DNA of 64,000 bases. Origin: Sclerodactyla briareus. Its lineage: Eukaryota; Echinodermata; Holothuroidea; Dendrochirotida; Sclerodactylidae. Of the stretch, positions 12,269-23,763 are shown piece after piece; position 1 is the stretch's first letter; each line of letters begins with the position of its first letter. The stretch is from positions 248,001 to 312,000 of the forward strand of contig JAODTK010004732.1 in the NCBI GenBank assembly GCA_026419785.1, written 5' to 3'. The position numbers were made by a program, and so were the translations under genes. The notes under the pieces are model-generated. The model saw only the letters and a list, made by a program, of their open reading frames with translations, was not told the origin of the DNA and ran no database searches.

Positions 12269-15200
12269 ACGGTTACACCTCAACTCGGGCCGAAATGCGT
12301 CTAGAGTTCCGGCTGTCCAATGTAGTAGATAGAAAGTACCAAAAGTCCAGTCATATTACAGACATTGGCTTCCAGTTGAGGACGGGCATCAGTCCACTGA
12401 TATCCATAGGAGGAGGTAGTCTGCTTGTAATGGGTCAATGTGGCGTCGGATGGCGAGTGAGTTTAAAGTTTCACGGGTCTTGGCACGTGTGGGGATTCAG
12501 GCCTTACCTTGGGGCAAAGAGTCTGTGGGCACCTATGATGCAACTACTGGTTGAAATTTGATGGAGAAAAGGGCGAGTTGAGGGGTTCACAGTTGTTGGG
12601 AGGGAGTCCGGACTAGACTGATCCAGTCAATGCACCCTTGGTGGGCACTACTAGTTGACCAGTGTTAGACACAATCTTCTACACATCGATTTAAGTGACC
12701 ATGGCGTGTGGTGCAAGAGGACGAGTTCACAACATTGGCGAGGGGGTGAAGGTTTGTATAGAGAAGAAATTGAGCAACTTTGGGAAAAATATAGCATTAT
12801 TGCATCCTACATAGATTGATAAAAGGAAAGGCTTAGATTTTATCGTATAGGAGGGGATGCAAACATGGGTTGATCAGTTTTGATAACATGAAACTGCAAC
12901 AAGCGTTTGATCATATGGGCAGTAAAATGACAGTACTACTTGATACCTTGCCAGATGTGATGTTGGGAGTTTATGGCCAGTCATAGTGGAGCTCTACAGA
13001 CTAAAGTATTAATTATTGGATATCTAGAAATAAAAACTTCCGTCTGGTGAAGGTGGAGGCAGCCAAACAGTTACATGTTTGTGCGCTTGTTAGTGGGATT
13101 ACTGAATTGCTGAAATGGCCCTAGCGACCTGAAGGAGTTACAACACATATACTCACAGTGGGCAAGTTACAAAGACTATTGTGCAGCGGGTCTGCGTGAA
13201 AGTGGAGCTTGCGTGTAGAAAACATTTTGATCGATTGTATAATGTGGACAACTAACATTGTTATCAATTTCAATACTCTGCATGTCATGTTAGTTGCACG
13301 CGCTTGTTGGGGAGGACTATATACACAATACCATATACAAAAAACATAGTATAATGAAAAGCTATTATAAAATCGCTGAAATGTCTCAAAAATGGGGGGG
13401 CAGAGGTTAGACCCCATTATCAGGATTAAGCACCGGAGAGAAAAACATACCTGGATGGGTGGGTTGTCGGCAGTAGCCAGTTCAACCCGTCGGTGGTGCT
13501 CACTAGTTCCTCAAAAGTTTCCACTTAGCGTCCAAGTAGGAGTGAGAACAAGTGCTGCCCAAAGGCACATCGTAGAATTAATCAGTCTTTGACATGATGT
13601 CGAACGTACCCTACTGGAATAATACTCAAGAGCTGGACCAGCTTAGAGAAATGAGCTCGATATGCTGATAATTGTTTTCAACATTGTGGTGAATCTTTGA
13701 GTGTACTGTGTGTAGTGAATCACGGCCTTGTCGCAATCTTTAGGTTAAATCCACTCATTTTTTGTTTCGGTCATAGAATGCACTGGCAACATTAGGGAGG
13801 TTGCCCAGGATGACAAAGCATTTCTGTTATGAAGCAAATTTCCTTCATGTAGAGAAGAAGAGATAGAAAAAAATCGTTTTGTTATAGAGGGAAAACGAAA
13901 TTGACTTGAAATATAAATTGCTATAATATTCACTCTGGTTCTTGTGCAAAATTATTGTGCAGAATTTAACACTGTGCCGGTTTTAACGGGACAGAAAAGT
14001 GGATTATTTATCTAAATCTTGGGCAAAGCTGGGGACACTCCGTTGGTTTCTATGGCTCTATGCAGTCACGCTTGTGGGTGGGGTACGCGTTATGGTATTG
14101 GACTGTGCGAACGCTATCTGGAAAACCTTGAAGTCAGTCACTTCAAAAACTGGGCATAGGGGTTGCATAGCTGGGAGAGAGAAGAAGCGTGTGGTTGTGT
14201 GAAGAGGACGAAGTAAGAGATACTAGTAAACACGATACTAGGAGATTGCGAACGGAGCGTAAATAGAGATGTGATCACCCAGAGCGGTAACCTCGTCAGC
14301 ACCGGAAAGTCGGTTCTCTGGTTCAGTAGTGCAGTGATTGAGTCGGTAGAGTAATGAAACAAACTTGGACAAATTATGCTATTCGGAAACAAAGAAAATA
14401 GTACCACGATCGTAGGATATCCACAAACAGAAACGGAAATACAGAAGTGTGGACACCAGAAACTCGCCAAGAGGCTTTGCTTATGGGCTCCTATACAAGT
14501 CGCATTATTATTATTTTATTTTATTAGTATATATTTTATTATGCTAATGGTCCCTTTCGTCGCGCCTGAACACAAGTTCAGAGAGCGACTTGCTATCACT
14601 AGGTGTTGTGTATGTCACCCTCTCTCGTTAGCAGGATTTTTTCGAAACTGGCTAGAAAATTAGAATGATTTTTAGAAATCGCTTGTATCGCGTGTGGGTG
14701 AACACGATTCTGAATACAATTTTGATTGAGTAGGCATTAAGTGGGGTATTAGTTGTTTCACGCAGGATTTGTCTGAGTCGTTAGCAAGGATAAGACGAAC
14801 CGGCCCCCGAAAGCTTGGTGAGTCGGGTTTGGCACACAGGTACAGGATATGACTATGGAACTGATTAGTTTCAGCAGCGAAACCCTCCGCCACGGGCTCT
14901 TCGAGAAACAAACTCCCTCACCTATCGCACCGGCGTTGTTGGTAGCTAATGCTTCCGTATTCAATGGTGTATTCCACAGTGCCTCCACTGTCGGTGGTTA
15001 CTATGTTGTTAAAGTACTAATGGTCACAAAAAAACAACTTTGCATAATTTGTTGTAATGTTCTATCAAAAAATACAATGGTAATTCCAAATCCAGAATCT
15101 GGACTTCGAAGTCAGTGAATCGGGATTTTGTACCTGTACGTGCGGGTCTTCGTGACGTCACGAGGTACTTCTGCTAGAATGTGCCACAAACTGGCAAGAT

Positions 15201-16265
15201 TGGGTTGACCAAGCTCGCTCCCAAAATTCAACCACTGACGCGGAAAGAGTAGCCTATCACTAGGCCGCGCGTCTAAATTTGCTAGAGATCGCTGTCATAG
15301 AGCATAATGAAGAATGGAACCGTACAGAAACACGCACCTCACGCGTCGTGGTTTGTTCTCTGAAGCCAGTTTGCCGCGACTTGTTAGCGCTTGGAATGTA
15401 AGAAACGCGGTTGCCTGTCCTTTGATGCCTTTCCTAGAATTTTGCATGTGGCGAGTGTTTCTGGCCAATGGCATTAATTGTCCAAACACTTTCGGCCAAT
15501 AAACTCATTACACCCCATAATCAAATTGATTTTTTTGGTGGAGACATTAATGTAACGTACACAACTGAATAATCATGATTGTACAGAAAATTAATTTTCG
15601 TGACCCATTGTACTTAGAAACTCATCTCTCGACAGAGAGATGTTTCCGCTATGGGCCCGTCAGTGTGCTGCCGACCAAACTCGAACCATGACCCCTTCAG
15701 TCGGCCTATTAAGCGCAACGCAACAGTACTGAAAGCGCACCAGCGGGTTTCTATGGATATATGATCCTCGGATCGATTCCAAGATTGTAGTGATGATGGG
15801 GTTGCTTGACTGAATGCCGCCTTGATACTGTGGACTTCACGCTACTCTCCGTAGTCGCCTTGAGCGACGCTTTGGTGTATGTCATGTTGCTCTTAAATGG
15901 TTTGCTCTCTTTCCTAGTGGGTGGTCTTAGTCGCGGTGAGTTGATAGTCAATTGTCTAATCTCCTGTTGCTGAGTTTTTGTGTCCCGCGGGGATCAGGTC
16001 TCGGTCCCTCCTCTTACGTGGATATATTGCCCTGTTTGGGGAATTGGCATGAAACAAAACATAAGGGTACAGTAACAACATACGCCGTATCTTCAGATGT
16101 ATCTACGTTCAATCCTGTAGACCTCGTGATATTGAAAGAGTACTACTCGAACTTTTTCATGTTGTCCACAGCCCGACGCAAGGGGTTTTAGGGCTGGAAC
16201 GAGCTGTCACCCACATTAAAAGTCTGCTCAAACTGTTGGTATCTCCGTGTATAGCGCTCTAAGTA
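12269..16265. other. Unassigned stretch
   Basis: About 4 kb with no supported gene. Short open frames (for example 12262-12561 and 14849-15118 on plus) have no domain, splice context or codon bias that separates them from chance. No clear SINE, LINE or inverted repeat recognised. Confidence 0.35.

Positions 16266-16303
<38 letters not shown>
16266..16303. repeat. (ATT)n microsatellite
   Basis: About 12 uninterrupted ATT units. Confidence 0.95.
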
Positions 16304-16795
16304 GTATTATCTTCTAAATAGCGGGAGGCGTTGCGGCGCGTGCGTGTCGTAACGTTTTCCATGACGCGTGTCATCATCAAATCTATTGTAGCCATTGCTG
16401 AATTATGTTCAATATATCCGGTACTGCCGTAGACGGTTTTCCGTCTGGCCGACATACAAATATACCGCCCAGTTTCCCGATAGGGGCTGCGAACCGATAA
16501 TAATGTTTCCATACGATGCGGTCCTTGCACATGACCAGACTTGCGGTACTGCTGCCAGACATGTTCTGGTCCCGGATAGCACTGGTAGATCTTAAGGTCA
16601 CAATTTCATAACGTCATGGTTTTGACATGAAACATCAGGGCGTAGAAAACCGGGACTCAAATCAGATTAAGAGGAATTACTATTGAAACTTCATCATGTT
16701 ATAATCGACTTGTGGTACCTACAGGGGATTTGTTCTGGGGAATTCAAGTTCGAAGGGCATTTGAAGAGGTATACCGAATTATTAGGTTGAAACTG

Positions 16796-17000
16796 GAGAG
16801 CGGATTAGATCAGTCGGTCAAGCTCCTGACGTGATCGGAAAAGTTGTGAGTTAGTGCCCACGAGGACTGACCAGCTTTTCCGCTCCGCCCTTGAGCAAGG
16901 CGCTTCATCTCACTTGCTTCCCTCCCTTTCTTGTTTTTTTTACCAGGGCTAACTGGGGACTGTTGGAGAGGATCGAATACGCAGACGTGCTTGTTGTTAT
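16796..17000 (+). repeat. tRNA-derived SINE
   Basis: Head ggattagatcagtcggtcaag corresponds to a tRNA A-box region. The body contains cgcccttgagcaaggcgctt, a block typical of several tRNA-derived SINEs in marine animals, followed by a pyrimidine-rich stretch with a T run. The minus-strand element at 38.6-38.7 kb shares both head and body motifs. The 3' limit is approximate. Confidence 0.65.
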
Positions 17001-18299
17001 GCTGCTGCTACTATACTTTCCGGGAGTTCGGGTGTTTGTAAGTCACCGGTCCTAAGTCGGGGTATAATGATCCCGTCCCATTCCTTTGTGCGTACAAACT
17101 TCATCCGCTACATAAAATTGTTTCCTTTTTTCAAGTTCAGTCTCATGGAATAAGAATCATGAATTTACCATTTGCTGCTACCTCAGGGATGTCATTGCAG
17201 CGTATTATTCATTTGGTATAACTTATCGTTTTTTTTATTCAACAATCGTTGTAACTAGTTTATTACCTCCTTAGGTGAAAATTACAAATCCTAAGCTGTC
17301 TTTGTGTTAGTGATGTTGGCTTTCGTGTAGAGATCGTGTAATGGTGAATAGGCCTCTGGGGCAGCGTTTGATCTCCATCAATTGAAGGGGGAATTTACTG
17401 TAATTGCTTGTGCATTACTATGTGACTGAAGCAATACATGGAACTTCTGTAATCAAGAGCACAACCCCCCCACATGTCTGAAAGGTTCGGGCGTCCGAAT
17501 GGATGGGGGTGGGGGTTGTTTGAGGTGTGAGACATGAGGCATTCCGCACTGATTATACATGAACAACTTGGGCCTAGTTTGCTCCTGAATTGAGGGGCAA
17601 TAGAATTTCTTTGATACAAATAAGGGGGTAAGGGTGATCAATACATAGTTTCAGCACATGGTACCTTGGGGTGTTCTGACATGAAATTGGGGCACGATCA
17701 TCGGCTAGGGTCTGGGCTTAACGTACATCATCTTGGGGACATTATTACCCAAATGGTATTGTGGGGAGTCAATGTGGGAGGGGGGGGGGCAAAGAGCACG
17801 AACACTTCACAATCTCTAGACCCCCCATCATACTACCGGGAGAATTCGATATTATTCATTCGTTATACCAGAGGGATGTTCAAAGTGTGCTATTTGCCAT
17901 AATGCATCAAGGGCTGCGCCTACATAGGAAAATTTTGCCTGATATGAAAATCATTCTAAAAATATACTTTCAATTGATGTGGGCCCACTTCGTGTTGGAA
18001 ATAGGTTCATGTATTTCAACTGGGTTCAGGCAAATGTGACATTCCTAGGTGGCCCGTTGATGTAAACCTAGGGCAAATATGGCACATCGGCACATGAGAC
18101 CCCACCAGCCCGTTGAAAAAAAAAAAGATTGTATGCTCACCTGGTTGCAGGAGAAATTTTTGCATTTCCAGGGTCGGACGTATTGAAATCAAGTTTCGTG
18201 ATCGAATCCGACAGACTACATATAAACTACGCAAATTTGACCTCGGAGACTCACTTTCGGAGGGGGCTATGAGAATGGAGCCGCCAGGCCGCGTAGTGG
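17001..18299. other. Unassigned stretch
   Basis: No supported gene. Contains a G run near 17778. Open frames on both strands are short and unrecognised. Confidence 0.4.
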
Positions 18300-18580
18300 C
18301 TGCGTAAGTGGGAGCGGTGAGGGGCAGGAACGGTAGAGGGTCGCCTGATTTCTGAGGTCCCTGGTTCAAACCCCTGGTGTCGTCACAGATTCATCTTTAA
18401 CCCGCTCCTTTTCGTGTAGGAAGTGGATGCACGAGGAAGCTACACCTTCTAGTCTGTCGGGATGGGGCCGATAAATGCGATCCCGGGACCGTAAGTACGT
18501 ATCACCCCTGCCTCGTTATCAGGGCACCTCTTCGAAAAAGAGTAGGCGAGGTTCGCCGGTGTCCTTCAACACCCAAAACA
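18300..18580 (+). repeat. tRNA-derived SINE
   Basis: Contains a B-box-like ggttcaaacccc near 18363, then an internal body ending with gaaaaagagtaggcgaggtt and cgccggtgtcc. The gaaaagagtaggggttcgcc style of block is a common SINE 3' signature. The tRNA A-box part is decayed. It is not a functional tRNA because no cloverleaf can be drawn. Confidence 0.5.
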
Positions 18581-19696
18581 GGAGCCTGTACAATTTCCGA
18601 CTAAGGAATTTCCTTAGTCAGCTGGAGCACCTCGGTGGGAAGATAAACACGAGGCGTATATAGTTTGTAACCTGCGTAGTCGTTCAGCGTTTGTTCGTAT
18701 TAATCTGACCGTGTGAGACGTACGTGGCTTGAGCCTACCCATGTACTTATTGCAGTTCACCGAATAGCATGATGAATTTTGAGGGTACTCGTGTCCGCGT
18801 CAATCGTACGCCATACAAATATTACCATTTACAACTTGCCTCACAGGTCGAAAGAGGACGTACAGTCAAAATCTCAAAGGTTGCATACGAATACAATGAC
18901 CCTTGATGACACTGAGTGGATTCATATTCTTCTAGAGTGAATTGAGATCACGCATGGGTGGGGGAGGGGTGGCCTGAGGACCGCCTATAGATACGGACTA
19001 CTCAGTAAAGGCTGCATTTTCGCGCCTCGATAACGGTGAAGGAAAAGAGGTCGTCAAATAGAAAGGATGGATTGGAACAATTTGTAAGTCTTATTCTGGA
19101 CTCCATCTGTAGTTCACGTTTGTTACGTGGTTCACTCGAAACGTTATGGTCTTCCATTGACTTGTATTAAAGGGGATCCCCTCTCCGCCTCCCTGACGTC
19201 CCACAGAACACCAATCGCCACCGCCGGGCCTGTGCCTCACTGCCGCCTTGCATGGCTCCCACCCAAGTTTGGAGAGAATAGTATACACGGGAAGGACAAG
19301 AGGACCATAGGCCGGGCGGAGGACAGTCGTTTCCTCCGGTCACGTGCCCGCTGGGCTGGAAGCGGAGAGATGAGCCCGAGCTAGGGATATGGGCAGGCAA
19401 CAGGGTATAAGAGAGCGGTGTAGTGTCCTTTTCTGCCCTGGGAAATATGGATATTTTGGATAGAAGTATTATTCACGATTTGAGAAGGATTCGACATACG
19501 CGATGTCGACAAGGCAAAGTTCTGTTGAGGAGGATGGGCGGAGGGGGGGGGGGGGTCGATTGGGATGTTGTGTTAGCATATTTGATGTATATAGCGCGAT
19601 GTTGGCCGGCACGCTACATAGGTATGGAAAGCGCTTGAATGTCATGCCGTTCCTATGGTAACCATACAAGGCACGGGAGCTGCTATTTGGAGTTAA
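18581..19696. other. Unassigned stretch
   Basis: No supported gene. The GC-rich patch at 19180-19400 is open on both strands, but no frame has recognisable motifs or convincing splice sites. Confidence 0.35.
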
Positions 19697-20183
19697 GGGC
19701 CGGTCACACTTATAATCGAGATTTCGTGGGGTTCGTGCAACGATCCGATAATATGGTAGGCCGATTAAAAGCCGGTCACATTACAACGATATCGTGTCGT
19801 GCAACGATCGATTAATTTTGGTTCCTCGCGAATGAATAACCAGCCACATGTCATGAGGCTGAATCTCCCGTCACATTGATCAAGGACGTCGTCGCTTTTG
19901 CCGAGCCATTTATTGATGTGAAATAGCTATTACCTACGTTTTGACATCAGCATATTTTCTTTTACGTTGAGCTTAAACAGATTTTATCGTACGAATTACG
20001 TTTTCCGATATGACGTCATCCATGAATGTGGGTCGTTTTAAACACTCCCGAGTTTGAAAGATATGTGAGTGGCTCTTATTTATGACATTTATTTTCCCTA
20101 CATGCCCCTCTCTCCTTGGTCAGCCTGAATCTAAAAGATCGATGTAGCAGAACATAAAAAAATCGTTATAGTGTGAACGGCCC
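19697..20183 (+). mobile_element. MITE-like DNA transposon, copy 1
   Basis: Starts gggccggtcacacttataat and ends with the inverted counterpart atagtgtgaacggccc, giving imperfect terminal inverted repeats of about 20 bp. The flanks read ttaa on the left and ttgttaa on the right, so a TTAA- or TAA-like target duplication is possible but not exact. The interior is non-coding with a recognisable core (ttttccgatatgacgtcat). A divergent second copy follows directly. Confidence 0.7.
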
Positions 20184-20190
20184 TTGTTAA

Positions 20191-20572
20191 ACCGGGCCTA
20201 TATATGGCGGCTGGAACAACCCTGTTTGCTCACATGGTAGTGTGAGGACTTGCATTCGGTATTTTGCCCAACCATTCCAATGTGGAAAACACGCCCTTCC
20301 CGGCGTTTTGATAAATCACTATATTGCTATTTATGGTTGAGGTGCAACGAATTTATGTACGACTTACATTTTTCGATATGACTTCATTTAGGAATGAGGT
20401 GTTCGAACACTTTCGATCTGAGGAAGTATTGTGATAATGTAATAGTATTGTCAGGACCATTGTCACACACAGCCTCTCCTTCTGGTTCAGCTATGACATC
20501 TTAAAAAGATGCGTTAGCAGAAGATAAGGAAAGTCGCTTATAGTTATGTGACCCGGCACCCTTTAGAATTCA
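20191..20572 (+). mobile_element. MITE-like DNA transposon, divergent copy 2
   Basis: Carries the core of the preceding element in the same order: acgacttacatttttcgata, a gacttcatttaggaatga-like block, a caacgaatttatgtacga-like block and a catcttaaaaagat-like block. It ends gtcgcttatagttatgtgac ccggcaccc, the decayed counterpart of the copy 1 terminus. The 5' terminus is eroded. The tandem head-to-tail arrangement suggests insertion beside or into a related copy, or duplication. Confidence 0.6.
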
Positions 20573-21118
20573 ACGGTATATTGAAACAAAAGTTAAACAG
20601 TATGGCTTTTTGGGGAAATAATAACTATAAACAATTCCAAGCGAAATTGTAAATCATTTTCTCATTGACTCCTACAGGCACCAGGATTCCGTGAAATACT
20701 GAAAGATTGCACAACGAAGAATAGTCAATTCTCGATATTTATTCCCAATACCCCCCCCTCCCCTCTCTCCCTAATGTGCATTATAGCAACATCTGCTTGC
20801 TTGCGGTCATAAGGCATTCTGGGTTCCTCCCTCACTAACGCCCATTGTACTATTGGTATCTTGTCCATTTAGGCAGGTGAATTCCGTTCAAAGATACATG
20901 GATATAACCGGCCAGTGAACGGGAGGCTGCGTTCTTCGGTCGCGGATGTAATGTCTCATAACGCACCCTGCATGCTATAATATTTCCTTTCACGTTCTAA
21001 CAAGGTCCAAATAACCACCCCGTCCTGGCACAGTCCCATCAGAAACTATTCATAACATGCTATGTTTGCCCACACCAGAATTCACTCATCATGTGCTTTG
21101 ACTCCCAACCTTTAACGG
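20573..21118. other. Unassigned stretch
   Basis: No gene or RNA recognised. Contains a C-rich tract near 20751. Confidence 0.4.
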
Positions 21119-21610
21119 GTGGTTGTAATCTTGGTCCATGACCCTGAGAAATTCTTTGTGAAGCGCGCATTGAACATACGCATACGGAATCCTTGGTGTC
21201 ATAGTGTCATACCATATTATGTCCCCTCAGGTCTTGCGCTCCACCGACTATTACTCTCTCATGAATTACGCCAAACCTGGGAAAGTAGCCTTATATTGTG
21301 TTCAGAGTGTAGATTGAGGTGGTCTGGCCACGTCGAAAGAATGCGAATGACAAATGGTGAAGAGTCTAGGGATGATCAAGGATGGACTGGCCGTCGCGGC
21401 AGAGGTAGGCCCGGAAGCCCTGCGAGATGAGGTTGTACGTATATAGGGCTAGCAGCAATATGTTATAGGGCCGTGCTCTGGACATGCACAGCATAGGGTC
21501 GAATGGAAGCGGGCTTGCCGAGTCCCCGTCTAACAATGCCGGCGGGAACATTGACCTGATACTGTCTATGATGATGACGGATGATGATGATGATGATGAG
21601 ATGATGTATG
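21119..21610 (+). pseudogene. 3' end of a non-LTR retrotransposon, broken
   Basis: Around 21316-21430 the plus frame reads LRWSGHVERM followed after a short gap by RGRGRPGSP. This is the classic signature just after the reverse-transcriptase domain of many LINE-type polyproteins (RLRWFGHV-RM ... RGRPR). Downstream, RDRALW-like residues appear in another frame near 21470, as expected for the family C-terminus, and the element ends in a GAT-rich microsatellite at about 21565-21603. The reverse transcriptase core and endonuclease are absent, so this is a 5'-truncated, frameshifted copy. The upstream limit is uncertain. Confidence 0.7.
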
Positions 21611-22656
21611 GGGGGGGGGGTTCCCATTCTTAGTTTGCACTGCAAATTATGCGCTAGCTGCCGGTCAGATTCTTACGAGATAAAAAACCCTCCCCCGTTC
21701 GGCATCACCTTTATACCACATGGTATAATGTCATGAATTCAGCTCATGTGAGCTCCTCGTAGTCGATTCTTTAGATGTCCCACTGACCTCGTCCACCATC
21801 TGATCTGTCAAATTATGGCGCGGTACCTCAACAACATTCTTATCGTGTCGTCACTATGCGGCTAACCTTTCTTACTGTAAGTAGATACCGAGCAGTTGAA
21901 AGTGAAACGAGTGCGTATATGTTTCGTCCATACGGCGTTCAGTCAACTTCAGTGTATGTATTCAGTTGAAGAGTGGGATCACGCTGTGAGGTGGGAAAAC
22001 TATGGCCATAATAGCTGAGCTTTCAGGGTCGCAGTTCAATCCGACATGTATTTTATTTTTCCTTTTTAACCAATGTATGGTAAAACATTGATGCGTCATC
22101 ATCTTGTGACATGCATGTGCACTGTTGTAGGCGTGTTCATGAATCATTGTGGGCTTGTTTAACTCAACTAGAATGAAGCGTACGAACCATAGAATATCTG
22201 GTTGTTCTGACACGCTGTTCCCATTCTTTTTCACCGCGCCATATGTTAAATTAAACACGTACGCCAAAACACAGATTTATTTCGCAGACCTCCCCAACAA
22301 CTTTTTATTTGCAGTCCTAGTTCCATGATATTCTGCCCACAATTTAACGAGGCACATTCCAAATACTGATAACACGGATCGGCTGGAAATTATTCAATTT
22401 AAAAACACTTTGGAGTTACGAGACCAGGACAAGTAGATGTCTTGATTAATGCCCATATATTAAAAATCAATTTGGTTTTCAATGTCAATTTCATCTTCCT
22501 AAAGAATGTTCATGCAACCAGAACAATTTCGCCGAAGAAAGCTTCCTTATTTGCGATAGATTTTCCTTTCTTCCTCTCCTTCGGTATTCCGATCCCGGGG
22601 TCCACTCAAGGCTCTGGCTCACCGACCTCCTCATTGTCGCAAGGACGATCTGACGC
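21611..22656. other. Unassigned stretch
   Basis: No supported gene. A 10-G run lies near 21610. This could include 3' untranslated or flanking DNA of the minus-strand unit at 22657. Confidence 0.35.
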
Positions 22657-23763
22657 CTAGTGCTCTTCAGGAACTCGGAGGCTGTGAGAGCTGGGCCGAG
22701 GTCTGTCCCGTGAGACTAGAGGCATAGGCCTTGTGTCGGTGGCCGGTTGTCTATTTTGGACAGGGGCGACGATCCGCTGAGTCTCGGTTTGGGCCAAACG
22801 GGACACACTGTCTAAGGGGAGGCCGCCCTCGGGCTGGACCCTTAGAGAGACTGAGAGGGCACGGTTGGAGAGAGAGACCGCGTTGGACTGGCCGACTTGC
22901 TCGAGCGGTTGTTGTTGGTCGAGTCGATGGGCGCAGACTCGAAGGCTTCTTGCCCACACTGCGCGCGCCGCAACGTAGGTCTGCCGTCGTGGCTCGTTGT
23001 GATGTGGTCTCTTCGTTGTGCGTCTCGATGAGGTTCGATACGAATCGGCGACTGCGCTGGTCTTCCTTCGGCAACAGACTGATCTCGACCTTAATGTTCT
23101 CCTTGGAGTCCTTGACGACTTTAAGAAGCTCCTGTCGTTTTCTCCCCAAGTTGGGTTTCGTTGTGGCTTGTCTTCGAGGCGTGAGCCTTGAACCGTATCT
23201 CGGAATGAAGTGGATCTTTTGAGTCGTGGTGTACCGTACGCCTGTCGTTATCTGGGTTGCTGTTGCTAGCAGTAGTAGTGTTTCGCGTCGTACATTGGCT
23301 GCTGGAAGCTGTAGGTCATCGAAAGCGTCTTCCCTCCGGCGGTGAGATGGAGTTCTTGGGGTTCCCCAGTCTCCCTGAGGTACTCGAGTATATAGTATGG
23401 AACGTTTTTGCCGCGTAGTATGCGTCTTCATTTCCCCCACATCCCCGTCTTGGTAGAGTAAGTACCGAAGAGTACGAACCGACCAAGTAGAGTTACCGAA
23501 ACCGACCAGGTGCAAAAAGACCCCGGGTCCGCCGGACAACCCGGGAACTTGGGGAGGGACTGCGGAGGAGGGCGTGACGGTGTGAAGTTGATGAGTTGAA
23601 GATGAGGTTGGTGTCCTTACAGGCGCTCGCAGGTATAACGGCCATGCTAGTGCTTCTCTTAAAGCAGAGCCTCCCGTTTTCGTTCGTCCTGAGTTGGACA
23701 GGGACGAACTCCTCCTCACCCTTGCAGAGATGTTTGTACTTCGAGAGGACTTCGTAGATAGAG
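22657..23763 (-). CDS. Coding-like terminal exon of an unidentified gene, frameshifted
   Basis: GC-rich block with protein-like reading on minus and high GC at third codon positions. A plausible acceptor (caattttccag) sits at 23764. Successive frames carry the best sequence: SIYEVLSKYKHLCKGEEEF near the start, then PYYILEYLRETGEPQELHL around 23400, then RQELLKVVKDSKENIKVEIS around 23110, and a Q/S/P-rich C-terminal part ending RVPEEH and a stop at 22657. One frame stays open for 322 residues (23719-22751) but probably does not follow the true frame throughout. No family was recognised. The exon-like blocks at 26915-27263 and 28014-28260 lie upstream on the same strand. It may be a real gene with sequencing indels, a decayed gene, or a retroelement gag-like region. 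Confidence 0.4.

Noticed and set aside
22731..23222. 163-codon open frame on the plus strand
   Set aside because: The minus strand shows better codon bias, lysine/glutamate-rich protein-like reading and a plausible acceptor; the plus frame is its GC-rich shadow.
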